Source: Gammaproteobacteria bacterium
GTDB lineage: Bacteria > Pseudomonadota > Gammaproteobacteria > Legionellales > Legionellaceae
Reading direction: 5' to 3'
DNA length: 54,946 nt
Assembly: GCA_022600515.1 (NCBI GenBank)
Contig: JAHZKG010000002.1
Location: 1 to 54,946 of the forward strand
The translations under genes were made by a program, and so were the position numbers. Positions 25,616 to 36,472 of this stretch are shown here, piece by piece. Within the stretch, counting starts at the first letter, position 1; each line of letters opens with the position of its first letter. The notes under the pieces are model-generated. The model did not search any database. It saw only the letters and a list, made by a program, of their open reading frames with translations, and was not told the DNA's origin.

Positions 25616-25957
25616 TTACTCAGCAGCGACTGTTTGTTCTACATAACCTAAGCTACACATTTCAGATACGCCGCCATCATTGCAAATCATCAAGCGATCT
25701 TTATAATCAAATTTAAAGACACCACCTTTCCACATGCAGCATCCTTCAAGTGCCTGAATATCCATTATGGCTTTTCGTTTACAATAACAACTGGAATATT
25801 CACCATTGTTGCACACATAGCGACCGGCTGAAGAGTCACAGTATTGAACACCGCCCATTTTATTACAGCAACCATTATTACCACACCCACTTCCGGCAGC
25901 TGTTGCAATTGACGTGATTAAAACAGTTCCTATAAACAACACCCCTAAACGATACAT
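25616..25957 (-). CDS. Small cysteine-rich exported protein with internal duplication
   Basis: From the ATG at 25957 (MYRLGVLFIGTVLI) the protein has 113 residues: a signal peptide to about residue 21 and a mature part with 11 cysteines. The mature part holds two related units, CCNKMGGVQYCDSSAGRYVC-NNG-SSC and CCMWKGGVFKFDYKDRLMIC-NDG-SEMC, sharing CCxxxGGVxxxDxxxxRxxxCNxGxxSxxC. The second unit has lost one Cys. GGATGATATT before the chosen ATG supports it over the start five codons upstream. It should be a disulfide-bonded periplasmic or secreted protein. Function unknown. Confidence 0.7.
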   Translation of the reverse strand: MYRLGVLFIGTVLITSIATAAGSGCGNNGCCNKMGGVQYCDSSAGRYVCNNGEYSSCYCKRKAIMDIQALEGCCMWKGGVFKFDYKDRLMICNDGGVSEMCSLGYVEQTVAAE

Positions 25958-26001
25958 AATATCATCCATCAAATGGCATTGTTTTAATTATAGCGTATAA
26001 A

Positions 26002-27189
26002 TTATAAGTCGCCTGATGCCTCGTTTAATTCGAGAGCGGTAGGGGCGTCTAACTCAACCGATTCAATTTTATTAAACCGTCCTGTGATTTTCTTAGCAGA
26101 TATATTCACATCACTTGCATCCTGCTGTGCTAAATCAATATGTTTGGTGAGTTTATCCATGCGTTTATCAAATCGCTGAAAATCACCAGCAAGGGCTTGA
26201 AGATGCTTTTGAATAATATGCACTTGGCGTTTGGTTGCGTCATCTTTAAGCACTGCACGTGCGGTGGTCAATACAGCCATCAGTGTGCTGGGTGAAACCA
26301 ACCACACTTTAAGGCGCTGAGAGAGCGCAATCACCTCAGGGTAATTAGCATGTACTTCTGCAAAAATAGCTTCTGCTGGAATAAACATGAATGCGCTGTC
26401 AGCGGTTTCTAGTGGAATAATATATTTCCCTGCAATGTCTTTGATATGCTTTTGCAGGTCTTGCCTAAACTGCTGCTGTAAACCTTTTCGTTCTTGAGAG
26501 GTTCTTTCTGTATTCATAATTTTTTGGTAGGTTTCAAGTGGAAACTTTGCATCAATTACAATATTACCGGTCGGATCCGGCAAAAACAAAATACAATCTG
26601 CACGTTTTTGATTGCTAAGCGTATGCTGCAAACTATAATGATTACTTGGCAGCATGTTGGCAATTAAACTGGCCAATTGCACTTCGCCAAATGCGCCGCG
26701 TGCACGTTTGTCGACTAATATATCCTGCAAGCTCACCACATGAGTTGATAACTCTGCAATTTTTTTCTGCGCCTCATCAATAATGGTTAAGCGCTTTACG
26801 ATATCAGTAAAGGTTGAGGTGCTTTTCTCAAAGCCTTCAGCTAAGCGCTGATTAACCTGCTGCGTTACTTGATTTAATTGCGCCCGAATCTCTTCTGTTA
26901 ATGTTTTTAAATGAGCCGTTAAGCCGTCTGTATGATGCTTAAAACTATGATTCATCTGCTCACGCACATCTGTCATTTGCTGCTGAATACTTTCACGTAT
27001 GAGGGTCTGATGGACATGCTGGTTTTCAGTAATTTTTGTTTCAATCGCATGCTGACCTGATTGGTAGCGCTCTTGAATATCCAACTGCAATTGATAGAGC
27101 TGTTTTTTTAACCCACTCAGCAGCAAACAAAGTGCGCCTGTGGCAATCAGTAGTATAATCAGCAATAAAAATATAAAGAAAGAAGGCAT
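26002..27189 (-). CDS. rmuC: DNA recombination protein RmuC
   Basis: RmuC limits DNA inversion and is thought to be a membrane-tethered nuclease-like protein. I start at the ATG at 27189 (MPSFFIFLLLIILLIATG), which puts the usual N-terminal membrane helix first and gives 395 residues. The frame could extend to a TTG at 27294, but that would fill the divergent promoter region. A long coiled coil covers about 25-160. The RmuC core follows: RGAFGEVQLASLI, ADCILFLPD, VIDAKFPLETYQ and SADSAFMFIPAEAIFAE-type motifs (TADSAFMFIPAEAIF). The Asp-Lys of IDAKFPL is conserved in the family. Confidence 0.93.
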   Translation of the reverse strand: MPSFFIFLLLIILLIATGALCLLLSGLKKQLYQLQLDIQERYQSGQHAIETKITENQHVHQTLIRESIQQQMTDVREQMNHSFKHHTDGLTAHLKTLTEEIRAQLNQVTQQVNQRLAEGFEKSTSTFTDIVKRLTIIDEAQKKIAELSTHVVSLQDILVDKRARGAFGEVQLASLIANMLPSNHYSLQHTLSNQKRADCILFLPDPTGNIVIDAKFPLETYQKIMNTERTSQERKGLQQQFRQDLQKHIKDIAGKYIIPLETADSAFMFIPAEAIFAEVHANYPEVIALSQRLKVWLVSPSTLMAVLTTARAVLKDDATKRQVHIIQKHLQALAGDFQRFDKRMDKLTKHIDLAQQDASDVNISAKKITGRFNKIESVELDAPTALELNEASGDL

Positions 27190-27351
27190 AAGATTAGGAC
27201 TTAATTTGTAAGTGAGAAGCAGCTTGAAGTATACCGGTAGAAGAGAATAAGTTGTAGTTAATTTACGATATTTAATATTGACCACGGAGGTCAAAAATGA
27301 TACTGTTCGGCCTTTGCTAGTTTTACAATATTGTAGTTAAAGAGGTAATCA

Positions 27352-28083
27352 ATGCACGATATAAACGAACTTTTATCCGGCTTATCAATAAACGACACTT
27401 CAGGCAGTGAAGCCGCCGTGATTTCTCAGTGTGAGGAGGGATGTCAAAGGTGTATTACACTACTTCAAGATGATCCCTTTGATCAGAGTGGTTGGAGAGC
27501 AGGAACCCCCGAGAAAGCACTAGAAATGGCTGCGATTATTGAGTTATGGACAGCTGCAGCAAGCGCAGGCAACGAAAGGGCCCAACTTATTTTAGGATGT
27601 GTTTATCAGTATGGCATTGGGGTTGAGGTGGATGCTGGTGAAGCGGCTAGATTATATGCTTTAGCTGCTGCACAAGGGAATGACACAGCGCAACTCAAGC
27701 TAGGAAACTTGTATTATACAGGGCAAGGGGTTGCAAGAAATATCGATTCAGCAATGGATTTATATAAACAAAGTGCTGATCAAAACAATCCCGAAGCACA
27801 GTATCAACTTGGATCTATCTTAGCTTCTGGAGTAGAAGGTGTATTGCAAGATAGAGAAGCATCCCATGAATGGTTAAGTAAAGCGGCTGCTAATGAACAT
27901 GAACAAGCACGCGAAGAGCTGGGCTCTTGTCGATTAAGACGAAGAAGAACCGATGATGATAGTCCGGAAGAAGATGGGGGAAGATGCATTAGAAGACCTC
28001 GTCAAGCGTTTGGCTTTAACTATGGCGAGAGTAGCGCTGCGGCTGAAGAGCATGAAAACAGGGTAAGCCCGAGCACACCATAA
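27352..28083 (+). CDS. Sel1-repeat protein
   Basis: The 243-residue protein contains three or four Sel1-like repeats of about 36 residues at roughly 70-200: AQLILGCVYQYGIGVEVDAG, AQLKLGNLYYTGQGVARNID, AQYQLGSILASGVEGVLQDR. Sel1 repeats are helical protein-interaction modules. In Legionella-like bacteria they occur in proteins that affect host-cell entry and trafficking. No signal peptide or membrane segment is seen. The last 50 residues are charged and low in complexity (RLRRRRTDDDSPEEDG). AGAGGTAATCA precedes the ATG. A terminator follows. Confidence 0.88.
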   Translation: MHDINELLSGLSINDTSGSEAAVISQCEEGCQRCITLLQDDPFDQSGWRAGTPEKALEMAAIIELWTAAASAGNERAQLILGCVYQYGIGVEVDAGEAARLYALAAAQGNDTAQLKLGNLYYTGQGVARNIDSAMDLYKQSADQNNPEAQYQLGSILASGVEGVLQDREASHEWLSKAAANEHEQAREELGSCRLRRRRTDDDSPEEDGGRCIRRPRQAFGFNYGESSAAAEEHENRVSPSTP

Positions 28084-28104
28084 TAATATAGTCGACATTT
28101 AAGT

Positions 28105-28136
28105 ACGAGCCCTCGCCAGCAAAAGCAAGGGCTCGT
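28105..28136 (+). terminator. Probable terminator after the Sel1 gene
   Basis: A nine-base perfect outer stem (ACGAGCCCT with AGGGCTCGT) is followed by CTTGATTTT and then a T5 run. It lies 22 bp past the stop codon. The T-tract is interrupted, so strength is uncertain. Confidence 0.65.
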
Positions 28137-28213
28137 CTTGATTTTAAGTTTTTAAAATCAAACTAAAAATCACATACATAGCTTGTATTAATTAACAGGG
28201 TAAACATATCAAG

Positions 28214-29677
28214 ATGCTATTTTATTCCACATTTGAAGACTGGTTTGGCAATATTCGTGCAGATTTATTAGCCGGCATTGTTGTTGCATTAGCACTGATT
28301 CCTGAAGCGATAGCCTTCTCAATTATTGCGGGCGTTGATCCCAAAATAGGTCTGTATGCTTCATTTTCTATGGCCGCTGTGAGCGCATTTGTAGGCGGTA
28401 GACCAGGCATGATATCAGCTGCAACAGGGGCTATGGCACTCTTAATGTTTACCTTGGTAAAAACTCATGGATTGCAATATTTACTTGCTGCGACATTACT
28501 GACAGGTGTTTTTCAAATAATAGCGGGTTATTTGAAGCTCGGTAGTTTAATGCGTTTTGTGTCACGCTCGGTGGTCACGGGGTTTGTTAATGCGCTCGCC
28601 ATTCTTATATTTTTGGCGCAACTGCCTGAACTAACCAACGTCACTTGGCATGTCTATGCCATGACGGCGGTAGGCCTCATGATTATCTATTTATTTCCGT
28701 ATATAAATAAAACCATCCCGTCACCACTGGTGTGTATTGTTGTTTTGACCATCGTGTTTATAGGCTTTTATTTACCCATTAGAACGGTTGGTGACATGGG
28801 TAATCTGCCAGATACACTGCCTATATTTCTTTGGCCACAAATCCCACTCACGCTTGAAACCTTGATTATTATTTGCCCTTATGCGCTGGCACTTGCAGTT
28901 GTGGGGTTGCTTGAATCGATGATGACAGCAACGATTATAGATGATTTGACCGATACACCCAGTAATAAAAACCGAGAGTGCAAAGGACAAGGGATAGCTA
29001 ATATTGCAACCGGATTTCTTGGTGGCATGGCGGGTTGTGCCATGATTGGTCAGTCTATGATTAATATCAAATCAGGTGGACGTGGCCGTTTATCTACATT
29101 AACTGCAGGTGTTGTGCTCTTATTTTTGGTCGTTTTTTTAAGTGACTGGGTTTCACGTATCCCAATGGCCGCCTTGGTCGCAGTCATGATCATGGTATCA
29201 ATCAGCACGTTTTCCTGGGATTCGTTGAAAAATATTAGGAAAAATCCACTGTCATCTAATATTGTGATGATAGCAACGGTTCTTGTCGTCGTTGCAACGC
29301 ATAACTTAGCCTATGGTGTCTTGACCGGTGTATTACTGGCATCGCTATTCTTTGCTCATAAGCTGGGGCGATTTATTGCAGTGGAGTCTGTAATAGATGA
29401 TAAAAATATATGTCGTACTTACCATGTGATGGGGCAAGTTTTCTTTGCTTCATCAGAGCAGTTCATACAAGCATTTGATTTCAAAGAAGCAATTGATAAA
29501 ATCATCATCGACATTAGCCGTGCGCATTTTTGGGATATTACGTCTGTTTCTTCATTGGATAAAGTGATTATCAAGCTCCGAAAAAAAGGGACGCATGTTG
29601 ATATTCTCGGTATGAACGAAGCAACCGCAACGCTTATAGAACGCTTTGGCATCTATAATAAGCCTACAGGGCACTAA
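28214..29677 (+). CDS. SulP-family anion transporter with STAS domain
   Basis: This inner-membrane transporter of 487 residues has the SulP core: [20 protein letters not shown] near the N-terminus, [20 protein letters not shown], and [19 protein letters not shown] at about 270-290. About 10-12 hydrophobic segments end near residue 385. A cytoplasmic STAS domain follows (about 400-485) with [20 protein letters not shown]. SulP proteins carry sulfate, bicarbonate or dicarboxylates; the substrate here cannot be read. It is a single gene. Confidence 0.92.
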   Translation: MLFYSTFEDWFGNIRADLLAGIVVALALIPEAIAFSIIAGVDPKIGLYASFSMAAVSAFVGGRPGMISAATGAMALLMFTLVKTHGLQYLLAATLLTGVFQIIAGYLKLGSLMRFVSRSVVTGFVNALAILIFLAQLPELTNVTWHVYAMTAVGLMIIYLFPYINKTIPSPLVCIVVLTIVFIGFYLPIRTVGDMGNLPDTLPIFLWPQIPLTLETLIIICPYALALAVVGLLESMMTATIIDDLTDTPSNKNRECKGQGIANIATGFLGGMAGCAMIGQSMINIKSGGRGRLSTLTAGVVLLFLVVFLSDWVSRIPMAALVAVMIMVSISTFSWDSLKNIRKNPLSSNIVMIATVLVVVATHNLAYGVLTGVLLASLFFAHKLGRFIAVESVIDDKNICRTYHVMGQVFFASSEQFIQAFDFKEAIDKIIIDISRAHFWDITSVSSLDKVIIKLRKKGTHVDILGMNEATATLIERFGIYNKPTGH

Positions 29678-29737
29678 TGCTTTGCATTTATAATTAAAGT
29701 TCAGTACCTTTACTCATAAAAAATAGCCGGCACTTGA

Positions 29738-31759
<2,022 letters not shown>

Positions 31760-31806
31760 TATGTGGCATAATAATGGCATTAAAAACATGAGGCCAGTAC
31801 TTTACA

Positions 31807-32829
31807 GTGAAAACAAAAGCATTTGATTTTAATCTACCAAGCGAGTTAATTGCGCAGTATCCACTGCCTAACCGGGCTGATTCACGTTTATTATGTTATA
31901 CCCGTGAAACAAAGCGTATTGAACACGCATACTTTAAGTCACTGATTGATGCTTTAAATCCAGGTGATTTACTTGTGATGAATAATACTGAAGTTATTCC
32001 TGCACGTGTATATGGCCAAAAAAGTACGGGCGGTCGCGTTGAGCTTTTAATCGAACGTTTGTTATCAACTAAGACTTTTTTAACGCATATAAAAGCAAGT
32101 AAAGCCCCAAAACCAAACTCAAAAATCACCCTAGGCAACGGCTCATGGGAAGTCATGGTTTTAGAAAAACAACAAGATTTATATCTTTGTCAGATGGTAA
32201 CAGAAGGCTCTATTGAGCATATGCTAGACGATATAGGGCATATTCCTTTACCGCCTTATATTACGCGTGAAGACAAAACCCCAGATTTTGATCGGTATCA
32301 AACCGTATATGCCAAGCATAAAGGCTCAGTTGCAGCGCCCACGGCTGGCTTACACTTTGATGAACCAATGCTAGAAAGCCTTAAAGCGAAAGGGGTTGAA
32401 ATCGCTTATATTACTTTACACGTTGGCTCCGGAACGTTTCAGCCTGTACACACAGATGATATTACTGATCATCATATGCATACAGAGCACTTTGAACTCA
32501 CGCAAACCGTGTGTGATGCAATTCTACGTACAAAAAAAGTAGGTAAACGTGTTATTGCTGTTGGAACAACATCGCTTCGAAGCCTTGAAAGTGCAGCACA
32601 AGAGGGACCACTCAAACCGCAATCGATGGATACAAATATTTTTATTTATCCGGGCTACGAGTTTAAGCTGTGTGATGGCCTAATTACTAATTTTCACCTG
32701 CCCCAATCAACCTTATTGATGCTGGTATCTGCTTTTATTGGGCATGCTGAAGCTATGGCTTTATACCAAGAAGCAATTTCAGAAAAATATCGTTTTTTTA
32801 GCTATGGGGATGCAACTTTATTACTATGA
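31807..32829 (+). CDS. queA: S-adenosylmethionine:tRNA ribosyltransferase-isomerase
   Basis: QueA makes epoxyqueuosine in tRNA by transferring the ribosyl part of SAM to 7-aminomethyl-7-deazaguanine. The protein has 340 residues from a GTG start (MKTKAFDFNLPSELIAQYP). Family motifs include LLVMNNTEVIPARVYGQK, APTAGLHFDEPML, TLHVGSGTFQPV and LITNFHLPQSTLLMLVSAF. The preceding gene is ligA, 47 bp upstream. It overlaps the following reduced tgt-like gene by four bases (ATGA), mirroring the usual queA-tgt order. Confidence 0.97.
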   Translation: MKTKAFDFNLPSELIAQYPLPNRADSRLLCYTRETKRIEHAYFKSLIDALNPGDLLVMNNTEVIPARVYGQKSTGGRVELLIERLLSTKTFLTHIKASKAPKPNSKITLGNGSWEVMVLEKQQDLYLCQMVTEGSIEHMLDDIGHIPLPPYITREDKTPDFDRYQTVYAKHKGSVAAPTAGLHFDEPMLESLKAKGVEIAYITLHVGSGTFQPVHTDDITDHHMHTEHFELTQTVCDAILRTKKVGKRVIAVGTTSLRSLESAAQEGPLKPQSMDTNIFIYPGYEFKLCDGLITNFHLPQSTLLMLVSAFIGHAEAMALYQEAISEKYRFFSYGDATLLL

Positions 32830-33455
32830 ACACAGATTATCTTCCTAATTTAACCGATCCTGCAGGTCAGGTGCTCACCACTGCAGACTGGGCCGAAACC
32901 GGCGTTCATATCGCGTCATGTGATTTAGCTGCATTATTAGTGAAACCTGGCATCACAACGTTAAGTAAGCTAAGCACGCTTAAGCACTATTGGAGCTGGC
33001 CTGGTGAGATACTATTAAATCTCTCATCACTACCGCTTAATAAACAAGGAGTTTTTCAAGTGCACTCTACGTTTGATGGACGTACACTTCGCTTTACACA
33101 AGAAGATATTTTAAAGCTCATTGAGCAATTAAAGCCAGATTATTTAACCTGTTCTGATGAATTCAAGCCGCTTATTAGCAAACACTTTCAAAATTATCAG
33201 CATGATTTGAAAGTCAATAACCAGCCGTCTGAAGATGCATTAAATGGAATAATTTATACGCATAATAACATCCGCTTTAATATCCAAAAAGATACTTGCA
33301 CAAACGATTTTTGGGTACTTGGTTCATCCTGCAAATGCCCTGCATGTGCAGCAGAGCTAACACGCGCTTATTTTCATCACTTGTATGTACACACACCGCT
33401 GCTATGCCAGCGGTGGCTCATTATGCATAACCAATGGATAACCCATCACTCATAA
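32826..33455 (+). CDS. Reduced tRNA-guanine transglycosylase-like protein lacking the catalytic core
   Basis: At 209 residues this is a little over half the length of Tgt (about 370). The first half follows Tgt (WSWPGEILLNL, GVFQVHSTFDGRTLRFTQED). The TDSGGFQ motif with the first catalytic Asp is replaced by LLNLSSLPLNKQGVFQ, and the central barrel part with the nucleophilic Asp is missing. The zinc site survives: C169, C171 and C174 (CKCPAC) and H201 (LIMHN), plus LTRAYFHHLY. It is translationally coupled to queA. It may be a non-catalytic Tgt partner, a tRNA-binding protein, or a slowly decaying paralogue. The frame is intact. Confidence 0.7.
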   Translation: MNTDYLPNLTDPAGQVLTTADWAETGVHIASCDLAALLVKPGITTLSKLSTLKHYWSWPGEILLNLSSLPLNKQGVFQVHSTFDGRTLRFTQEDILKLIEQLKPDYLTCSDEFKPLISKHFQNYQHDLKVNNQPSEDALNGIIYTHNNIRFNIQKDTCTNDFWVLGSSCKCPACAAELTRAYFHHLYVHTPLLCQRWLIMHNQWITHHS

Positions 33456-34109
33456 ACCAAACTCTTCTAGATTAGAATCAAAATCAAGTGACTCCTGACT
33501 TTCGGCTAGCTTTTCTTCGTTAATGCTATAGCCTGGCACGACATTTAGTAGTGAGGTAATATCAAGAATCAGTGTACGAAACTCTGTCCGGAAATTTTGA
33601 AATGTAAACATGAGATCTTCAACACGACTGCCAAAAACGGCCAGCTCACTCGCATCTCCCAAATCATTATGTTTAGGCGCCTCATGAATAAGCCAAGCTT
33701 GGCTCTCTGCAATCAGTTGCTTTTGTTCCTGTTTTTTAGCATCAAACGCCTCACCTAACCCCATTAAATCACCTTGCTTTAATAAAAGCTCTTCTTCCGA
33801 ATGTGTCCCTGTTTGTTCTTCTTCTGATTCATTCGGTGTGCCTGTTTTTGATAGGTTATAATCAATCAATAGCTTTTGTGCATATACTTGATAGTCATGC
33901 ACTTGGGTAACTAAAATGCCATTGAAAATATTTTTCAGTGGCAGCGTCAATAAATGATAATGCCGGCTCGTTGAATCTTTTAAGGTTTCGAGCAATTCAT
34001 CATGCGACAACTTAATTTTAAAACGATCTAAAATACCCTCTGCTGTAAGAATGCCGTAGGTTGAAAGCCACTCAGGATTAGTGTCTGATTTTTTTGTTTT
34101 TTTAGCCAT
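33450..34109 (-). CDS. Conserved-looking hypothetical protein
   Basis: This hydrophilic 219-residue protein has a basic N-terminus (MAKKTKKSDTNPEWL), an acidic low-complexity linker at about 118-135 (ESEEEQTGTHSEEELL) and an acidic C-terminus. There is no signal peptide, membrane segment or motif that I recognise. Composition and codon use look like those of neighbouring genes, which argues for a real cytoplasmic protein. It is convergent with the tgt-like gene, overlapping it by six bases, and stands 69 bp downstream of tenA on the same strand. Confidence 0.6.
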   Translation of the reverse strand: MAKKTKKSDTNPEWLSTYGILTAEGILDRFKIKLSHDELLETLKDSTSRHYHLLTLPLKNIFNGILVTQVHDYQVYAQKLLIDYNLSKTGTPNESEEEQTGTHSEEELLLKQGDLMGLGEAFDAKKQEQKQLIAESQAWLIHEAPKHNDLGDASELAVFGSRVEDLMFTFQNFRTEFRTLILDITSLLNVVPGYSINEEKLAESQESLDFDSNLEEFGL

Positions 34110-34178
34110 ATGATGTATCCAGTCTAAATTAGAGATTGTTCATGTATAAAGTATCTCATAAGAAATCAGAATTTTACA

Positions 34179-34895
34179 CTATGTGCTTGGTTTGTTTTGA
34201 TTGGCATTGTCTAGTGGTTTCATCGTTTCATACACATCATGAAAGAGTTTTTTTTCATACTTTAATGATTGAAGAAAAATAGCGGTCAATTGCGTACGCT
34301 CTTGTTTGTTTTTTTCAGACTTAAAACAATGATTTAATAAAACTAACATCTGCTCAGAGGCCTCTCTAAACAATGGGTCTCTATACGTTTCAATCCAAGC
34401 AGCATAAGGGTGATTGGGTAAAAAAGATTGGGCGTAAAACTGCTCTCCAATCGAAGCATATAACCAAAAGCAAGGCGCAAGTGCTGCTATTGTTTGCGCA
34501 TAATTACCCTGGCCTCTTATATGATAAATATAGTTCTTTATTATAGGATTTAATTCAGCGCTAACGGATGGCTTTGATGTGAATACACTCTGCGTAAGAT
34601 ATGCATTCAATGCATCTGTTTCATACGAGACAACATCGGCTTTAAATAATTTAAGCTGATGCCTTGATATCTCATTCGGTGCACAGAGCATGGCTTGCTT
34701 CAGTGCCAGGCCATAGTGTTTAAGATAGATTTTATCTAGGCATATAAACGTTTCAAATATTTCTAGCGGTAACGTGGCGGCAAATAGCGCTTGATTAAAT
34801 TCATCTTGAATAATCTCAGATAATAAATGCTCTGCTTCTTGGCTTAGTGCTTCAGGAAGTACGAGGGGTTCTGGTGTAATTGATAAGACTGGCAT
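34179..34895 (-). CDS. tenA: TenA/thiaminase II family protein
   Basis: TenA hydrolyses aminopyrimidine breakdown products of thiamine so that hydroxymethylpyrimidine (HMP) can be reused. The 238-residue helical protein shows the family residues: Asp in ICLDKIYLKHY (D54), Cys in APCFWLYASIGE (C142), WIETY, and Glu in LKYEKKLFHDVYE (E214). It is the last gene of the thiamine operon and overlaps the end of thiD by 44 bases, because no other start codon is suitable. Its presence points to salvage of environmental or host thiamine products. Confidence 0.9.
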   Translation of the reverse strand: MPVLSITPEPLVLPEALSQEAEHLLSEIIQDEFNQALFAATLPLEIFETFICLDKIYLKHYGLALKQAMLCAPNEISRHQLKLFKADVVSYETDALNAYLTQSVFTSKPSVSAELNPIIKNYIYHIRGQGNYAQTIAALAPCFWLYASIGEQFYAQSFLPNHPYAAWIETYRDPLFREASEQMLVLLNHCFKSEKNKQERTQLTAIFLQSLKYEKKLFHDVYETMKPLDNANQNKPST

Positions 34896-35706
34896 GTTGA
34901 TTTAAACCATAAAAATGATGGACAGGACCATATCCTTCACCAAGCGATAACTTGCTTCCAAATAAAATAGCCTCAAATAAATAGTGCTTTGCATTAAAAA
35001 CCGCTTGTTGGAGCGATTGTCCCTGTGCAATATAAGAGGCTATGGCCGCTGATAGCGTACATCCTGTACCATGTGTATTTTTCGTATTAATGCGTTTTAA
35101 CTCAAACCAAGTGCATTCACCCGCCTGACATAATATATCTGGCGCCATAACGCCATCTAAGTGACCGCCTTTCAATAGCACATCAATGTGGTATTTTTCA
35201 GACATTAAACAGGCTGCTTTTTCCATATCATCCATGGTTTGAATCTTATTTTTTGCTATTTTTTCAGCTTCTAAAATATTAGGTGTTAATAAGTTCACAT
35301 GAGGAAAGAGCACTGTTTTTAATGTATTAATTAAGCTGTCTTCTAATAGTGGACTGCCATTTTTTGACACCATAACCGGGTCAAGCACAACATAGGGTGG
35401 TTTATATTTTACAATTGCGTCCGCAACACATTGAATAATTTCAGCGGTATGTAGCATGCCAATTTTTACTGCTTTAATCTCTAAATCAGTGAGTACAGCC
35501 TCTAATTGTTGCGTAACAAAAAGGGGAGAAACACTTTCTATGGCTTGTACGCCTCGTGTGTTTTGCGCAGTTAACGCGGTAATAACGGATGCTGCATAAG
35601 CACCCGTTGCAGAAATGGCTTTAATATCCGCCTGAATCCCCGCACCACCTGATGAGTCTGATCCGGCAATACTTAGAACACTATGGAGCGGTTTATGCTG
35701 AGGCAT
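34852..35706 (-). CDS. thiD: Hydroxymethylpyrimidine (phosphate) kinase
   Basis: ThiD phosphorylates HMP and then HMP-phosphate, giving the pyrimidine precursor of thiamine. The 284-residue protein shows the ribokinase-like fold: SIAGSDSSGGAGIQADIKA at the N-terminus, DPVMVSKNGSPLL near 110, LTPNILEAEKI and the anion-hole motif NTHGTGCTLSAAIA with the catalytic Cys region. It overlaps thiM by 14 bases and tenA by 44. Confidence 0.96.
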   Translation of the reverse strand: MPQHKPLHSVLSIAGSDSSGGAGIQADIKAISATGAYAASVITALTAQNTRGVQAIESVSPLFVTQQLEAVLTDLEIKAVKIGMLHTAEIIQCVADAIVKYKPPYVVLDPVMVSKNGSPLLEDSLINTLKTVLFPHVNLLTPNILEAEKIAKNKIQTMDDMEKAACLMSEKYHIDVLLKGGHLDGVMAPDILCQAGECTWFELKRINTKNTHGTGCTLSAAIASYIAQGQSLQQAVFNAKHYLFEAILFGSKLSLGEGYGPVHHFYGLNQHASLINYTRTPRTS

Positions 35707-36472
35707 GACCCACCCGAAGCAAGAGTGTATCTAACGCATCTAAAAAGCACGCTTTGAACGTACCAGGCCCCATTGCTTTTTCTGCGGCGAAAGCACCACA
35801 GCGACCATAGTAGTGTGCTGCTGCTCGCGCTGCTTCGTAATGATTGTTCGGATCAATTGCACAAAAAGCCGCGGTTACAGCAGAAAACAAGCAGCCTGTT
35901 CCTGTAACTTTCGGCATCATGGGAGAGCCTTCTGTCACATATGCAATGTTCTCTCCAGACACAATTAAATCTGTTGCACCACTCACGGTCACAACACATT
36001 GATACTGGCAAGACAATGCTTTGGCTGCTGTTTCCGCATCTAGACTTTCTGCTAAGCTGTCAACGCCTTTGGTTCGTTGTGTTTCACCTGAAAGTGCCAT
36101 GATCTCACTCGCATTTCCACGAATTAATGCTATTTTATGGCTGTTTAATATATGTGATGCCGCTTGCGTACGATACGCGGTGGCACCAACACCGACAGGA
36201 TCTAAAATAATAGGAACATTAAGCTGATTTGCATGAGCGCATGCTTTTTTAACGCGCGCTAAAAAATCAGTATTGAGTGTTCCTATATTTACCACCAATG
36301 CAGAGGCGATATTTAACAAATCTTCTATCTCTTGTTCAGACTCACTCATAATAGGTGAAGCCCCAAGGCTTAACAGGCCATTGGCTACAAACTCCATCGA
36401 AACATAATTTGTTAAATTTAAAATAAGTGGGTTCAGTTGTTTTAATTTTAATACATGTTCATGTGGCATCAC
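35693..36472 (-). CDS. thiM: Hydroxyethylthiazole kinase
   Basis: ThiM phosphorylates 4-methyl-5-hydroxyethylthiazole recovered by salvage. The 259-residue protein shows NLTNYVSMEFVANGLLSLGA near the N-terminus, ILDPVGVGATAYR, IRGNASEIMAL, and VTGTGCLFSAVTAAF with the catalytic Cys. It overlaps thiE by 14 bases and thiD by 14 bases. ThiM is a salvage-only enzyme and is dispensable when the thiazole is made de novo. Confidence 0.96.
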   Translation of the reverse strand: MMPHEHVLKLKQLNPLILNLTNYVSMEFVANGLLSLGASPIMSESEQEIEDLLNIASALVVNIGTLNTDFLARVKKACAHANQLNVPIILDPVGVGATAYRTQAASHILNSHKIALIRGNASEIMALSGETQRTKGVDSLAESLDAETAAKALSCQYQCVVTVSGATDLIVSGENIAYVTEGSPMMPKVTGTGCLFSAVTAAFCAIDPNNHYEAARAAAHYYGRCGAFAAEKAMGPGTFKACFLDALDTLLLRVGHASA

